From NCBI RefSeq assembly GCF_014905175.1, contig NC_057790.1:7874001-7938000 (forward strand): DNA of 64,000 bases, read 5' to 3'. Shown one piece after another: positions 22,075-33,179 of the stretch. The position numbers and the translations under genes were made by a program. Origin of the DNA: Aphidius gifuensis. Taxonomy: Eukaryota; Arthropoda; Insecta; Hymenoptera; Braconidae. The notes beneath the pieces are model-generated. The model ran no database searches and was not told the DNA's origin. It saw only the letters and a program-made list of their open reading frames with translations. How positions within the stretch are numbered: the stretch's first letter is position 1; each line of letters opens with the position of its first letter.

Positions 22075-25000
22075 AAAATCCCAAGGATAAGCTAAAGCTA
22101 AGAAAAAGATGTAGCTAAGGAATTGACGAATTGAGGTTGCCAAAGAATAATATTTCAAGCAAATATATTTCCTTAAAACAGAATTCTTTGACAACCTCAA
22201 TTCCTTAGCTACATCTTTTCCTTAGCTACTGCTTTTCCTTGGGATTTTTATTAATTAAATAGATAAAATACATGTTATTTTATTTTTGAAAAATAAAAAT
22301 GTCCAAGGAGAAGCAGTAGCTAAGGAAAAGATGTAGCAAAGGAAAAGATGTGACTAAGTAAAAGATGTAGCTAAGGAATTAAGGCTGCCAAAGGATTATA
22401 ATTTAAGGAATGATGTTGCTTAAAATATAATTCTTTGGCAACCTCAATTCCCTAGCTACATCTTTTCCTTAGCTACTGCTTTTCCTTGGACATTTTTTAT
22501 TTATTTTATAGATAAAATACATGTAAATTTATTTTTTAAAAATACAAATGTACAAGAAAAAGCAGTAGCTAAGGAAAAGATGTAGCTAAGGAATTGAGGT
22601 TGCCAAAGAATTATGTTTCAAGGAAATAATTCCCGAGTCATTACTTTAGTTACATCTTTTTCTATTACTGCTCATGGACATTTGTATTTTTAAAAAATTT
22701 ACATGTATTTTATTTATAAAATAAATAAAAAATGTCCAAGGAAAACAGTAGCTAAGAAGGAAAAGATGTAGCTAAGGAATTAATGTGACTAAAGAATATG
22801 TTGCCAATGAATTATATTTCAAGGAAATAATTCCTTAGTCACATTAATTCATAGCTATCTTTCATAGCTACTGATTTTCCTTGGACATTTTTATTTTTAA
22901 AAAAAAAATTTACATGTATTTTATTTATAAAATAAATAAAAAATGTCCAAGGAAAAGCAGTAGCTCAGGAAAAGATGTAGCTAAGGAATTAATGTGACTA
23001 AGCAATTAATGTTGCCGATGAATTATATTTCAAGGAAATAATTCCTTAGTCACATTAATTCCTTAGCTACATCTTTTTCTTAGCTACTGCTTTTCCTTGG
23101 ACATTTTTTATTTATTTTATATAAAAAATACATGTATTTTTATTTTTTAAAAATTCCAATGTCCAAGGAAAAGCAGTAGCTAGAAAAAGATAGTAACTAA
23201 GGAATTGAGCTGCCAAAAATTATGTTTCGAGGAAATAATTCCCGAGTCACATTAATTCCTTAGCTACATCTTTTTCTTAGCTACTGCTTTTCATTGGACA
23301 TTTTTATTTATTTTATATAAAATACATGTATTTTATTTTTAAAAAAAAATGTCAAGGAAAAGCAGTTAAAAGATGTAACTAAGGAATAGTAAGAATTATG
23401 TTTCGAGGAAATAATTCCCGAGTCACATTAATTCCTTAGCTACATCTTTTCCTTAGCTACTGCTTTTCCTTGGACATTTTTTATTTATTTTATATAAAAA
23501 ATACATGTATTTTCATTTTTTAAAAATTCCAATGTCCAAGGAAAAGCAGTAGCTAAGGAATTAATGTGACTAAGCCAAAGAATTATGTTTCGAGGAAATA
23601 ATTCCCGAGTCACATTAATTCCTTAGCTACATCTTTTCCTTAGCTACTGCTTTTCCTTGGACATTTGTATTTTAAAAAAAAAAATTTGCATGTACTTTAT
23701 TTATAAAATAAATAAAAAATGTCCAAGGAAAAGCAGTAGCTAAGGAAAAGATGTAGCTAAGGAATTAATGTGACTAAGGAATTAATGTTGCCAATGAATT
23801 ATATTTCAAAGCATTTTGTATTTTAAAAAATAAATTTACATGTATTATATTTATAAAATGACTAAAAATCCCAAGTAAAAGCAGTAGCTGAGAAAAAAAC
23901 GTAGCTAAGGAAATGAGGTTACTAAGGAATTAATGTTGCCAAAGAATTATATTTCAAGGAAATAATTCCTTGAGTCACATTAATTCCCTTAGCTACATCT
24001 TTCCTCCAACTACTGCTTTCCTTGGACATTTTTTTTATTTTATATAAAAATACATGTATTTTTTAAAATTCAATGTCCAAGAAAAGCAGTAGCTAAGGAA
24101 AAGATGTAGCTAAGGAATTGAGGCTGCCAAAGTTATGTTTCGAGGAAATAATTCGAGTCACATTAATTCCTTAGCTACATATTTTCTGCTACTACTCCTT
24201 TCAGACATTTTTATTTATTTTATATAAAAATACATGTATTTTCATTTTTAAAAATTCAATGTCAAGGAAAGCAGTAGCTAAGGAAAAGATGTAGCTAAGG
24301 AATTGAGGCTGCCAAAAAATTATGTTTCGAGGAAATAATTCCCGAGTCACATTAATTCCTTAGCTACATCTTTTCATATACTACTCACTGAACATTTTAT
24401 TATTTATTTAAAAATACATGTATTTTTATTTTTTAAAAATTCCAATGTCCAAGGAAGAGCAGTAGCTAAGGAAAAGATGTAGCTAAGGAATTGAGGCTGC
24501 CAAAGAATTATGTTTCGAAGAAATAATTCCCGAGTCACATTAATTCATAGCTACATGGCCTCCTGCTTCTACTTTTCATAATTACTTTATATTTTATATA
24601 AAAAAAATACATGTATTTTCATTTTTAAAAATTCAATGTCCAAGGAAAAGCAGTAGCTAAGGAAAAGATGTAGCTAAGGAAATGAGGCTGCCAAGAATTA
24701 TGTTTCGAGGAAATAATTCCCGAGTCACATTAATTCTTAGCTACATATTTTTTAACTACTACTCCTGGACATTATTTATTTTATATAAAAATACATGTAT
24801 TTTCATTTTAAAAATTCCAATGTCAAGGAAGAGCAGTAGCTAAGGAAAAGATGTAGCTAAGGAATTGAGGCTGCCAAAATTATGTGTCGAGGAAATAATT
24901 CCCGAGTCACATTAATTCATAACTACATCTTTTCACTATACTTTATTTATTTTATTTAAAAAAATACATGTATTTTTATTTTTAAAATTCAATGTCCAAG

Positions 25001-27990
25001 GAAAAGCAGTAGCTAAGGAAAGATGTAGCTAAGGAATTGAGGCTTCCAAAGAATTATGTTTCGAGGAAATAATTCCCGAGTCACATTAATTCCTAGCTAC
25101 ATCTTCATAGCTACTGCTTTTCCTGGACATTTTATTTATTTTATATAAAAATACATGTATTTTTATTTTTAAAAATTCAATGTCCAAGGAAAAGCAGTAG
25201 CTAAGGAAAGATGTAGCTATTGAGGCTGCCAAAAATTATGTTTCGAGGAAATAATTCCCGAGTCACATCAATTCCTTAGCTACATCTTCTAACTGAACAT
25301 TATTATATTTTATATAAAAATACATGTATTTTCATTTTTAAAAATTCCAATGTCAAGGAAAAGCAGTAGCTAAGGAAAAGATGTAGCTAAGAATTGAGGC
25401 TGCCAAAGAATTATGTTTCGAGGAAATAATTCCCGAGTCACATTAATTCCTTAGCTACATCTTTTCTCACTGCTCCTAACATTATTTTATATAAAAAATA
25501 CATGTATTTTTATTTTTTAAAAATTCCAATGTCCAAGGAAAAGCAGTAGCTAAGGAAAAGATGTAGCTAAGGAATTGAGGCTGCCAAAGAATTATGTTTC
25601 GAGGAAATAATTCCCGAGTCACATTAATTCCTTAGCTACATATTTTCCTTAGCTACTGCTTTTCCTTGGACATTTTTTATTTATTTTATATAAAAAATAC
25701 ATGTATTTTCATTTTTTAAAAATTCCAATGTCCAAGGAAAAGCAGTAGCTAAAAAAAAGATGTAGCTAAGGAATTGAGGCTGCCAAAGAATTATGTTTCG
25801 AGGAAATAATTCCCGAGTCACATTAATTCCTTAGCTACATATTTTCCTTAGCTACTACTCACTGGACATTAATTTTATAAAAATAAATGTATATTATTTT
25901 ATATAAAATAAATAAAAAATCAAGGAAAAGCAGTAGCTAAGGAAAAGATGTAGCTAAGAATTGATGTGTGACTCGAAGATTATTCATTATAACCCGGAGG
26001 CTTACATCTTTCACAAGCTACTTTTCTTGGACATGGAATTACAAAAAATAAAATACATGTATTTTTTATATAAAATAAATAAAAAATAATCGAAAAGCAG
26101 TAGTATGGAAAGATGTAGCTAAGGAATTATGTGACTCGGGAATTATTTTCCTCAAAACTAACTGAAACACCTCAAATTACCAACATACTACTTTCACTGA
26201 ACATTAATTTCAAAAAAAATACGTATTAAATAAAATAAATAAAAATGTCAAGAAAAGCAGTAGCTAAGGAAAGATAGTAGCTAAGGTAATGTGACTCGGG
26301 AATTTATTTCGACTTTATGGCAGCCTGCCAACTACTTTCTGAACGACAAACTTAAAAAATGAATACATGTATTTTATATAAAATATAAAATAATCCAAGG
26401 AAAAGCAGTAGCTAAGGAAAAGATGTAGCTAAGGAATTAATGTGACTCGGGAATTATTTCCTCGAAACATAATTCTTTGGCAGCCTCAATTCCTTAGCTA
26501 CATCTTTTCCTTAGCTACTGCTTTTCCTTGGACATTGGAATTTTTAAAAAATGAAAATACATGTATTTTTTATATAAAATAAATAAAAAATGTCCAAGGA
26601 AAAGCAGTAGCTAAGGAAAATATGTAGCTAAGGAATTAATGTGACTCGGGAATTATTTCCTCATTTCCTCACATTTTTTATTTATTTTATATAAAAAATA
26701 CATGTATTTTCATTTTTTAAAAATTCCAATGTCCAAGGAAAAGCAGTAGCTAAGGAAAAGATGTAGCTAAGGAATTGAGGCTGCCAAAGAATTATGTTTC
26801 GAGGAAATAATTCCCGAGTCACATTAATTCCTTAGCTACATCTTTTCCATAGCTACTGCTTTGGACATTTTTATTTATTTTATTTAAAAAATACATGTAT
26901 TTTATTTTAAAAATTCAATGTCAAGGAAAAGCAGTAGCTAAGGAAAGATGTAGCTAAGGAATTGAGGCTGCCAAAATTATGATTCGCGGAAATAATTCCC
27001 GAGTCACATTAATTCCTTAGCTACATCTTTTCACTACTACTTTTCCTGAACATTATTTATTATATAAAAAATACATGTATTTTCATTTTTTAAAAATTCC
27101 AATGTCCAAGGAAAAGCAGTAGCTAAGGAAAAGATGTAGCTAAGGAATTGAGGCTGCCAAAGAATTATGTTTCGAGGAAATAATTCCCGAGTCACATCAA
27201 TTCCTTAGCTACATCACCAACTACTTTCCTTAGACATTTTTATTTATTTTATATAAAAAATACATGTATTTTCATTTTTAAAAATTCCAATGTCAAGGAA
27301 AGCAGTAGCTAAGAAAAAGATATTAGCTATGAACTATAAGTTATGTTTCGAGGAAATAATTCAGTCCATAATTCATAGCTACATCTTTTCCTTAGCTACT
27401 GCTTTTCATGGAACTGACTTGCATGGCTGCAAAAAAAATTTACATGTACATTTTATTTATAAAATAAATAAAAATGTCCAATTAGCTAAGGAAAAGATGT
27501 AGCTATGAATTAATGTGACTAAGGAATTAATGTTGCCAATGAATTATATTTCCAGGAAATAATTCCTTAGTCACATTAATTCTTACTTCATCTTTTCCTT
27601 AGCTACTGCTTTTCCTTGCACATTTTATTTTTAAAAATAAATTTACATGTATTTCATTTCTTAAATTAATAAAAATGGCCAAGGAAAAGCAGTAGCTAAG
27701 GAAAAGAAGATGTAATAATTAGATAATGGCTAAGGAATTATGTTTCAGGAAATAATTCGAGTCACATTAATTCCTTAGTTATCTTCATAGCTACTGCTTT
27801 TCCTTGGACATTTGTATTTTTAAAAATAAATTTACATGTATTTTATTTTATAAAATAAATAAAAATGTCCAAGAAAAGCAGTAGCTAAGTAAAGAGATAT
27901 GTTATGAGAGAAGTATTTTTAAGCAACATTAATTCCTTAAATATATTTTGTAACATTAATTTCCCTAGCTTTATCTTTTCTTCACCTACT
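22075..27990. repeat. Second palindromic-satellite array (about 30 units)
   Basis: The unit design matches the LRR-2 array: ATGTCCAAGGAAAAGCAGTA ... inverse ... CCTTGGACAT. Loop variants TTGAGGCTGCCAAAGAATTA and TTTCGAGGAAATAATTCCCG are specific to this block. Units are about 180-215 bp. Many between about 24.0 and 26.4 kb have scattered 1-10-base losses next to near-perfect copies. The CCCTGG ends seen around the LRR-2 copy are absent. No genes are present. Confidence 0.85.
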
Positions 27991-28289
27991 GCTTGTAAAA
28001 AGTTCGAAAATAAATTTATATAATTATGGGAAGCAGCTGAGTATCTGATTCATTTTACAACACGATTTATTCAGTTTTATCTTTTTCTCAGCCACATTTG
28101 CTATATCAAATTTAAATATTATTGGGAAATGTGTAAGAATATGATGATACTTAATAAATTTTATTTCAATCTTCATTAACTACTAAGCCATTTGCCACAA
28201 TAACTTTAATCGATAACAATAAATTTATACGTAAGCTCTCAGCATAGAGTCAATCCAAATAGTATAAAAATCTGCCGTGTGTCAACTCG

Positions 28290-28908
28290 CGTTCGTGGTT
28301 AAGTCGGTTAAAGCACGGTTTTAGTATTAGGTAGAATTAGGTAGCGTTTAAGGGATTTCGTCGATTTTTTTCCGAATATGAGAATGCTTTGAAATTTATA
28401 CAGTAGATTCTTGAAATACTAATACATTTTATGTAATTTTTTGGTAATTGTTTGGAAGCTCGTTATTTTTTTATTAATTTTCAAAGTTGACAACTTTTAA
28501 CATGGGCTCTTATGGAGAATGCGATTTTTGTCAAAAAAAAGTCCATTAAAATACCAATATCTCTAATCGACAATATGACATCGTGAAAAAAAAACTATCG
28601 GGTTATAAAATGAGACAAAACAAAACGTATGGAAAAAAAATAAAAGAGGTTTGGAGCTTAGTTTTTTTACAATTAATAATTAAAGTATGAAAAAATTGAT
28701 TTTTATGACGAATTATTGAAAAATCACTAGAGACCTCTTGCGGATGACTTTGAGAAACACAATATTTCTATGAGTGCGAAAAAGACAAAAAACAGGAAAA
28801 ATGTTGTCTCACTCTTCGCTTGAAAAAAAATCGACGAAATCCCTTAAGGCAGAGGGGTTCGATACCAGGCAGTGCCATAATTGCGAACAAAAAAAAAAAA
28901 AAAAAAAA
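28290..28908 (+). mobile_element. tRNA-derived SINE split by a MITE
   Basis: The sequence GTGGTTAAGTCGGTTAAAGC resembles a tRNA A-box region. After the MITE, GGTTCGATACC (28858-28868) is a good B box. A 20-base A-run (28888-28908) follows as a tail. Anticodon-arm geometry is poor, so it is a SINE head rather than a working tRNA. The 492-bp MITE at 28352-28843 sits between the two boxes. Confidence 0.5.
28352..28843. mobile_element. 492-bp TTAA-target MITE (piggyBac-like), family 'GGGATTT', copy 1
   Basis: The termini GGGATTTCGTCGATTTTTT and its inverse are flanked by TTAA at 28348-28351 and 28844-28847. A copy of identical length lies at 39270-39761 in the opposite orientation (termini GGGATTTGGACGATTTTTT). 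No ORF for a transposase is present. Confidence 0.85.
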
Positions 28909-29666
28909 ACAACTAAATATCCTGTTGTTCTAACAATTTTATTTTGCATTTTTAACATTGAAAAGTGGTAAGTTTTACCTACTAAGAGAGTAACACAAAC
29001 TTTACTAATCAAAAATGTAAAAACAACTTTAACGCCTTAAAAGGTAAATTTTACCTTTTTTCGGAGTAATGGAAGCGATAACAAAAATTAAATGTAAATT
29101 TAACACTGTCCATAGGTAAACTACAGCTTCAATCTTATAACAAATTTTTTTGGTAAATTTTACCTTTTGTCTCTTGGCGTCCCTCGTTTCATCTCAAAAA
29201 AGGTAAATTTTACTTTTTTTTTTGTAAATTTTACCTTTTATTTTTCTCCGTGTTGTAATAAAAAATAATGGTAGAAAATAATACAGCTTAAATTACGTTA
29301 TTAAGGTTGTTTTCAAATATGAAATTCCCGTAATTTAATTTTCGATTTTTTTTTTTTTAATGTTTAAATGAAATAATTATCTGTTTGGTGGAATTTTTTC
29401 GTAATTTTCCTCTGCGTCAAAATCCAGATAATTAGTGTCAAAGTTGACAACTTTAACACGCAAGCATAGGGAGTATAGGTACGTTTGCGCTTGTACTTTT
29501 AAAACTCCTAATTTAAATTTTGATTTTTTTCTACAGATTTGTACACTTTACAAATACGAAATCAATGAAAAAAAAATTATCCATTTCCTCAGTTCCGTTT
29601 AAAAGATATTGGCTAATTACTTTTTAAATTTACGAGTTTCAGCCGGCTGAATTACATGGAAAATTT

Positions 29667-29803
29667 GGGGTACGTTCCAATACCGCCGTTCGGTTTTATT
29701 CTTCTAGCTCTATCCTTCTCTCTATCTCTTCTGGCTCAATCTTCCATCTCTTCTTGCTTCTATCCTTCTCTTACAAGAAATGTACGGTTTTGGAACTTCC
29801 CCC
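29667..29803. mobile_element. Possible small MITE
   Basis: GGGGTACGTTCCAATACCG at the left matches the inverse of CGGTTTTGGAACTTCCCC at the right with a few mismatches. The interior is a pyrimidine-rich run of TCT and TATC motifs. No clear target duplication was found. Confidence 0.35.
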
Positions 29804-30039
29804 TGAATGTTTATTGCTAGAGTAGTATTAGTGTCTGTAAATATAAGCCGGCAACACTCACACTACTTATGACGCATCAGTAAAGTGAAAAGATTTTAGG
29901 CATGAGGGGGCGCTATAATTTTTTTATTTAACATACGTTTGTAAGTACCCCTGTGAACCCAAAACGTCGCCCGTTTCTACACATCTTCTACTATCCCCCA
30001 ATCTACACATTTTCTACTATATATTACAATTCTTTTTTT

Positions 30040-30480
30040 CGCGAAAAAACCACCCCTTTTTTCCCAAAAAAAATTACGCGTCGCGAAGAGAATTGAAGAT
30101 AAAATATTTTTGCCGGAGAAATCACGAACTTTTTTAATAATAGACGGAAAAATAAAATAAAAACGTGAAAATTTTCTTTAATTGTAGTACATCAATTTTG
30201 ATATATAGAATTTTCGCGAAATAACTACCCCTTTTCCACCAAAAGTAATTACGCGTCGCGAAAAGAATAGAAAAAAAAATATTTTGATCGGAGAAATATC
30301 GAATAACTTTCTCAATGATTGACGGAAAAATAAAATAAAAACGGGAAAATTTTCCTTAATTGTAGTACATTAATTTCGTTGTAGGGCATTTTCACAAAAA
30401 AACCACCCCTTTTTCCCCAAAAATAGTTACGGGCCGCGAAAAAATAGAAATAGCAATATTATTATGAGCATACGATAGTT
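30040..30480. repeat. Tandem repeat, about 175-bp period, 2.5 copies
   Basis: The block CGAAAAAACCACCCCTTTT recurs at 30041, 30216 and 30393 with drift. Each copy is followed by an ACGCGTCGCGAA-like motif (GGGCCGCG in the last), GACGGAAAAATAAAATAAAAAC and TTAATTGTAGTACAT. Confidence 0.75.
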
Positions 30481-32019
30481 TATTCAATTTGTAATATGAC
30501 GAAAAAAAAATTTTTAAAATCGATGCATTTTTGAATGGTGGGGCTATTTGTTAAGATTCTTTTTTTATTAACAATTGCTTTTGTTGTTATTCCGAGTCAG
30601 CAACGCGAGAATTGAGAGAATTCGAATTGAAAAGTTTATGTCACTAATACTTTCACGGTGCGTGTAAATACAACAGCTGTGAGTGTGTGTGTGCGTCAAG
30701 TCGGGTACAGTCGAGAAGCGTCGGATAGGGTCGGGTCAAAATAAAACTATCTCACTTTTTTATATATCTATCGCGGTCGCACAGGAGAGTTTTGAGTGGC
30801 GACTCGTGAGGGGAAACGCGTTAATCAAAAAATATAAAACTTTAAAAATTAATTACGCGAAAACGGATGGTTAAAAAAAAAAAACTTATTTGACTTACCC
30901 CCCCTAAAATTTTTTTCTCTACAACTTTTATTTGGAACATTTTTATCTAATTCTAACAGGGATCGCGGAATCAATCATTTTATTTTTAATTAATTTTTTT
31001 TTAACCTTTCCCGGGGGGATAGAATTTTTTTAATATTTTTATTGAAATCAGAAGGGTCGAATTTAGTTATAATAATTTTTTTATAAAAATGGAACCAAAT
31101 TTTTTAAAATGTTCATTTAAAAGGGATCTTTCCTGGATCAATAAAGTCATGACAAATTTATAAAAAATGCATTTTGAAGGTCAAAGTGAATAATTTATCA
31201 AAAGTTTTAAGCTCGTAAAATTTTGTGCAATATTTTCTTTCTAATCGCAGTGGAAAACTCAAGGTTTTTCGTGAATAAGCTGAAATTCCAACGGAAATAA
31301 ACTTATATAATCATAAAAATTTATTGCAAACGTGTCAGTTTTACGAATATCGTGAAAAATAATGTTGAAAAAATTTGAAAATATTTGAAGGTCAAAATGA
31401 TGAAAAGTACATTATTTTTCACAATATTTTCAAAACAAATAGGAAAAAATTATGTTGTATTAATAAATTTACAACAAATGCATTGGAATCTAATCGTCAA
31501 AGTTAATGCTTTAAAAATAACTTTACAAAAGTTTTAAACTCGTAAAAATTTGTAATAAATGTTTGAAGGAAAAAAATGTTTCGTCTACCCAATACGAAAG
31601 AAAAAAAAAAATTATACATACCAGAAAAATAAAATTATACATAAAATAAAATCATTTATAATATACTCTTTGTGATTGGAGTTATAAACATTTATTGCAA
31701 ACTCGTGACAGTTTGAAAAATATCATTAAAAATAATGTACTTTTTATCTATATAAATATTTTTAAACATACAAAAATTGTTGTTCTCTATAATTTTCCAA
31801 GGAAAACAATACATATGAATAGCAAAAGTGTATTTTTTTCGAAATAAATTATGAAGTTTTAAGCTCGTAAAATTTGGTAATAAATGTATAATGGAAAAAA
31901 ATGTTTTGACTATATATTGTAAACAAAATTATAAAAAAAATTGTCGCAAACAGTAAAGATTAAAATGATAATATTTTACAATAAAATGCCAAGAACTAAA
32001 TGTCCGGTTGAAACATACA

Positions 32020-32045
32020 ATTGTCAGTCTTCTGTTGAATCTTAT
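32020..32045 (+). promoter_or_regulatory. Candidate core promoter (initiator) of LRR-4
   Basis: TTGTCAGTCTTCTGTTGAAT contains TCAGT at 32034-32038, 38 bp before the ATG. It is nearly identical to the block upstream of LRR-2 and related to that of LRR-3. Confidence 0.45.
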
Positions 32046-32075
32046 GAAGTAGACTAGGTTCTTGAAAAGATTAAA

Positions 32076-32663
32076 ATGAAGAAATCTACAATTACGTGGC
32101 TGTCATTTAATATACTATTTGTGATTGAACTACAATGGGTTTTTTCGAATCAAATTTGTTATCGACCAAAGTATCTTAATCCAATTTGTAAGACTGACAA
32201 TGTTAAATTAATCCAATATAAACCAGTGTATGAATCTTTGAATGAAGAGCACATTAAATATGTTAGTACTTCAGTAAATGTATTTCGTAACCATGCATTC
32301 GTTGAGTATGAAGATGATTTCCGATTTGGAAAATACATAAAAGTTCTTGTACTTGATTTATCAGATGCAGATACAATAATCGAGCCATCTGCTATTGCTT
32401 TGACAAAACTAGAGCAATTGGAAATAAATTCAGGTCCAGTTCAATTGGAATTAAATAGCTTCCAAAATTTATCTAATCTGCAGCATCTAAAGATAAAAGT
32501 CAATGAAAAATCTGCGAAAATTGGCCAAGTGTTGGCAAATTTACCACGCTTAGAAAGTTTAGAATTGTTGGATAATTATAATATTGACATCTGTGAATTT
32601 ACCACCACTGATACACTTCAAATAAAAATACTTACACACAGAGAAGGATATGTTAACAGTTAA
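32076..32663 (+). CDS. LRR-4: secreted LRR protein, 5' part, interrupted by a MITE
   Basis: The ATG at 32076 begins a signal peptide (MKKSTITW then a hydrophobic core and SNQICYR) nearly identical to LRR-2. Gene-derived coding sequence ends at 32634, followed by ten MITE codons and a TAA at 32661-32663. As it stands it would make a 195-aa secreted fragment with the first LRRs. The rest of the gene continues at 33181 in the correct register, so the insertion is the only visible lesion. A transcript spliced within the MITE could keep the frame, but its best donor (GTTAAC) is weak. Function is presumably as for LRR-2. Confidence 0.85.
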   Translation: MKKSTITWLSFNILFVIELQWVFSNQICYRPKYLNPICKTDNVKLIQYKPVYESLNEEHIKYVSTSVNVFRNHAFVEYEDDFRFGKYIKVLVLDLSDADTIIEPSAIALTKLEQLEINSGPVQLELNSFQNLSNLQHLKIKVNEKSAKIGQVLANLPRLESLELLDNYNIDICEFTTTDTLQIKILTHREGYVNS

Positions 32664-33179
32664 CATATCCTGTTTAATGTTAACATATGCCATGTTAAAA
32701 TGGGTGGTGGCTGATAAGTTTACATCAAAGATATATATATTAACATTAAACATACGTATCTTAATAGTTAATATGCGTATGTTAACTATTAAGATATTTG
32801 TAATTGACACAATTTGAAGGTTAGGCTGATAGTTGAAGACATTTACGTATGTAAATATGAAAATTGAATGTAAAATTAAGAATGAATTTACAAAAAAACT
32901 AAATTTAAATAAATTTATGACAACACGAGTACATATTATATTATATTACAATTAGAATAGTATCACAATATAATGTCAAAAAAAAAAGATGACAAGAAGT
33001 AGACTGGCGCATCAAAATATTTGGCCGCGTAAAGATACGTATGTTAACTATAAACATGCGTATGTTAACAGTTAAGATATCTATGTTTATTGTTAATATA
33101 TATATCTTAACATTAAACTTTTGTATGTTTAATGTAAACATATTGGTATGTTAACTGTTAACTTATCCTTCTCTGAGTG
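32635..33179. mobile_element. 545-bp TA-target MITE inside LRR-4
   Basis: The ends are CACACAGAGAAGGATATG and its inverse CCTTCTCTGAGTG, flanked by TA (32633-32634 and 33180-33181). Removing the element and one TA gives an uninterrupted frame matching LRR-2. The interior is rich in TTAACAT and TATGTTAAC motifs forming many small palindromes. A near-identical 541-bp copy is at 38145-38685 in the same orientation, so the family was recently active. Confidence 0.9.

Larger units (their letters stand above)
21484..29252. mobile_element. TIR-bounded composite repeat with CACGGAGAAAAATAA ends
   Basis: The left end CACGGAGAAAAATAA and the right end TTATTTTTCTCCGTG are inverted repeats. Both sub-termini carry GGTAAATTTTACC-like palindromes and a 'GGGACGC' motif, over about 60 bp in total. 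The flanks share only TT, and CACGG ends with a 2-3-bp duplication recall CACTA/EnSpm-type elements; this assignment is tentative. Inside lie a smaller palindrome (21700-21810), the second satellite array, a split SINE and a piggyBac-like MITE. It may be one element enlarged by insertions or two like ends by coincidence. Confidence 0.5.
29253..32020. other. Intergenic LRR-3/LRR-4 after the composite repeat
   Basis: No gene is recognised. It holds a possible 137-bp MITE (29667-29803), a 175-bp tandem repeat (30040-30480), a GC-richer island (about 30640-30830) and two copies of the LRR upstream module (31150-31345 and 31500-31760). The modules have the 'TTTTAAGCTCGTAAAA' and 'TCATAAAAATTTATTGCAAA' landmarks. 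Confidence 0.5.

Noticed and set aside
28290..28348. Functional tRNA gene
   Set aside because: A MITE separates the A and B boxes and the arms do not form a proper cloverleaf; an A tail indicates a SINE.
30660..30880. LTR retrotransposon
   Set aside because: Only a primer-binding-like motif and GC-rich words are seen, with no paired LTR, gag or pol; kept only as a low-interest finding.
32559..33141. Minus-strand open frames rich in Asn-Ile at the LRR-4 insertion
   Set aside because: They are shadows of the TTAACAT-rich MITE and occur identically in its second copy at 38447.
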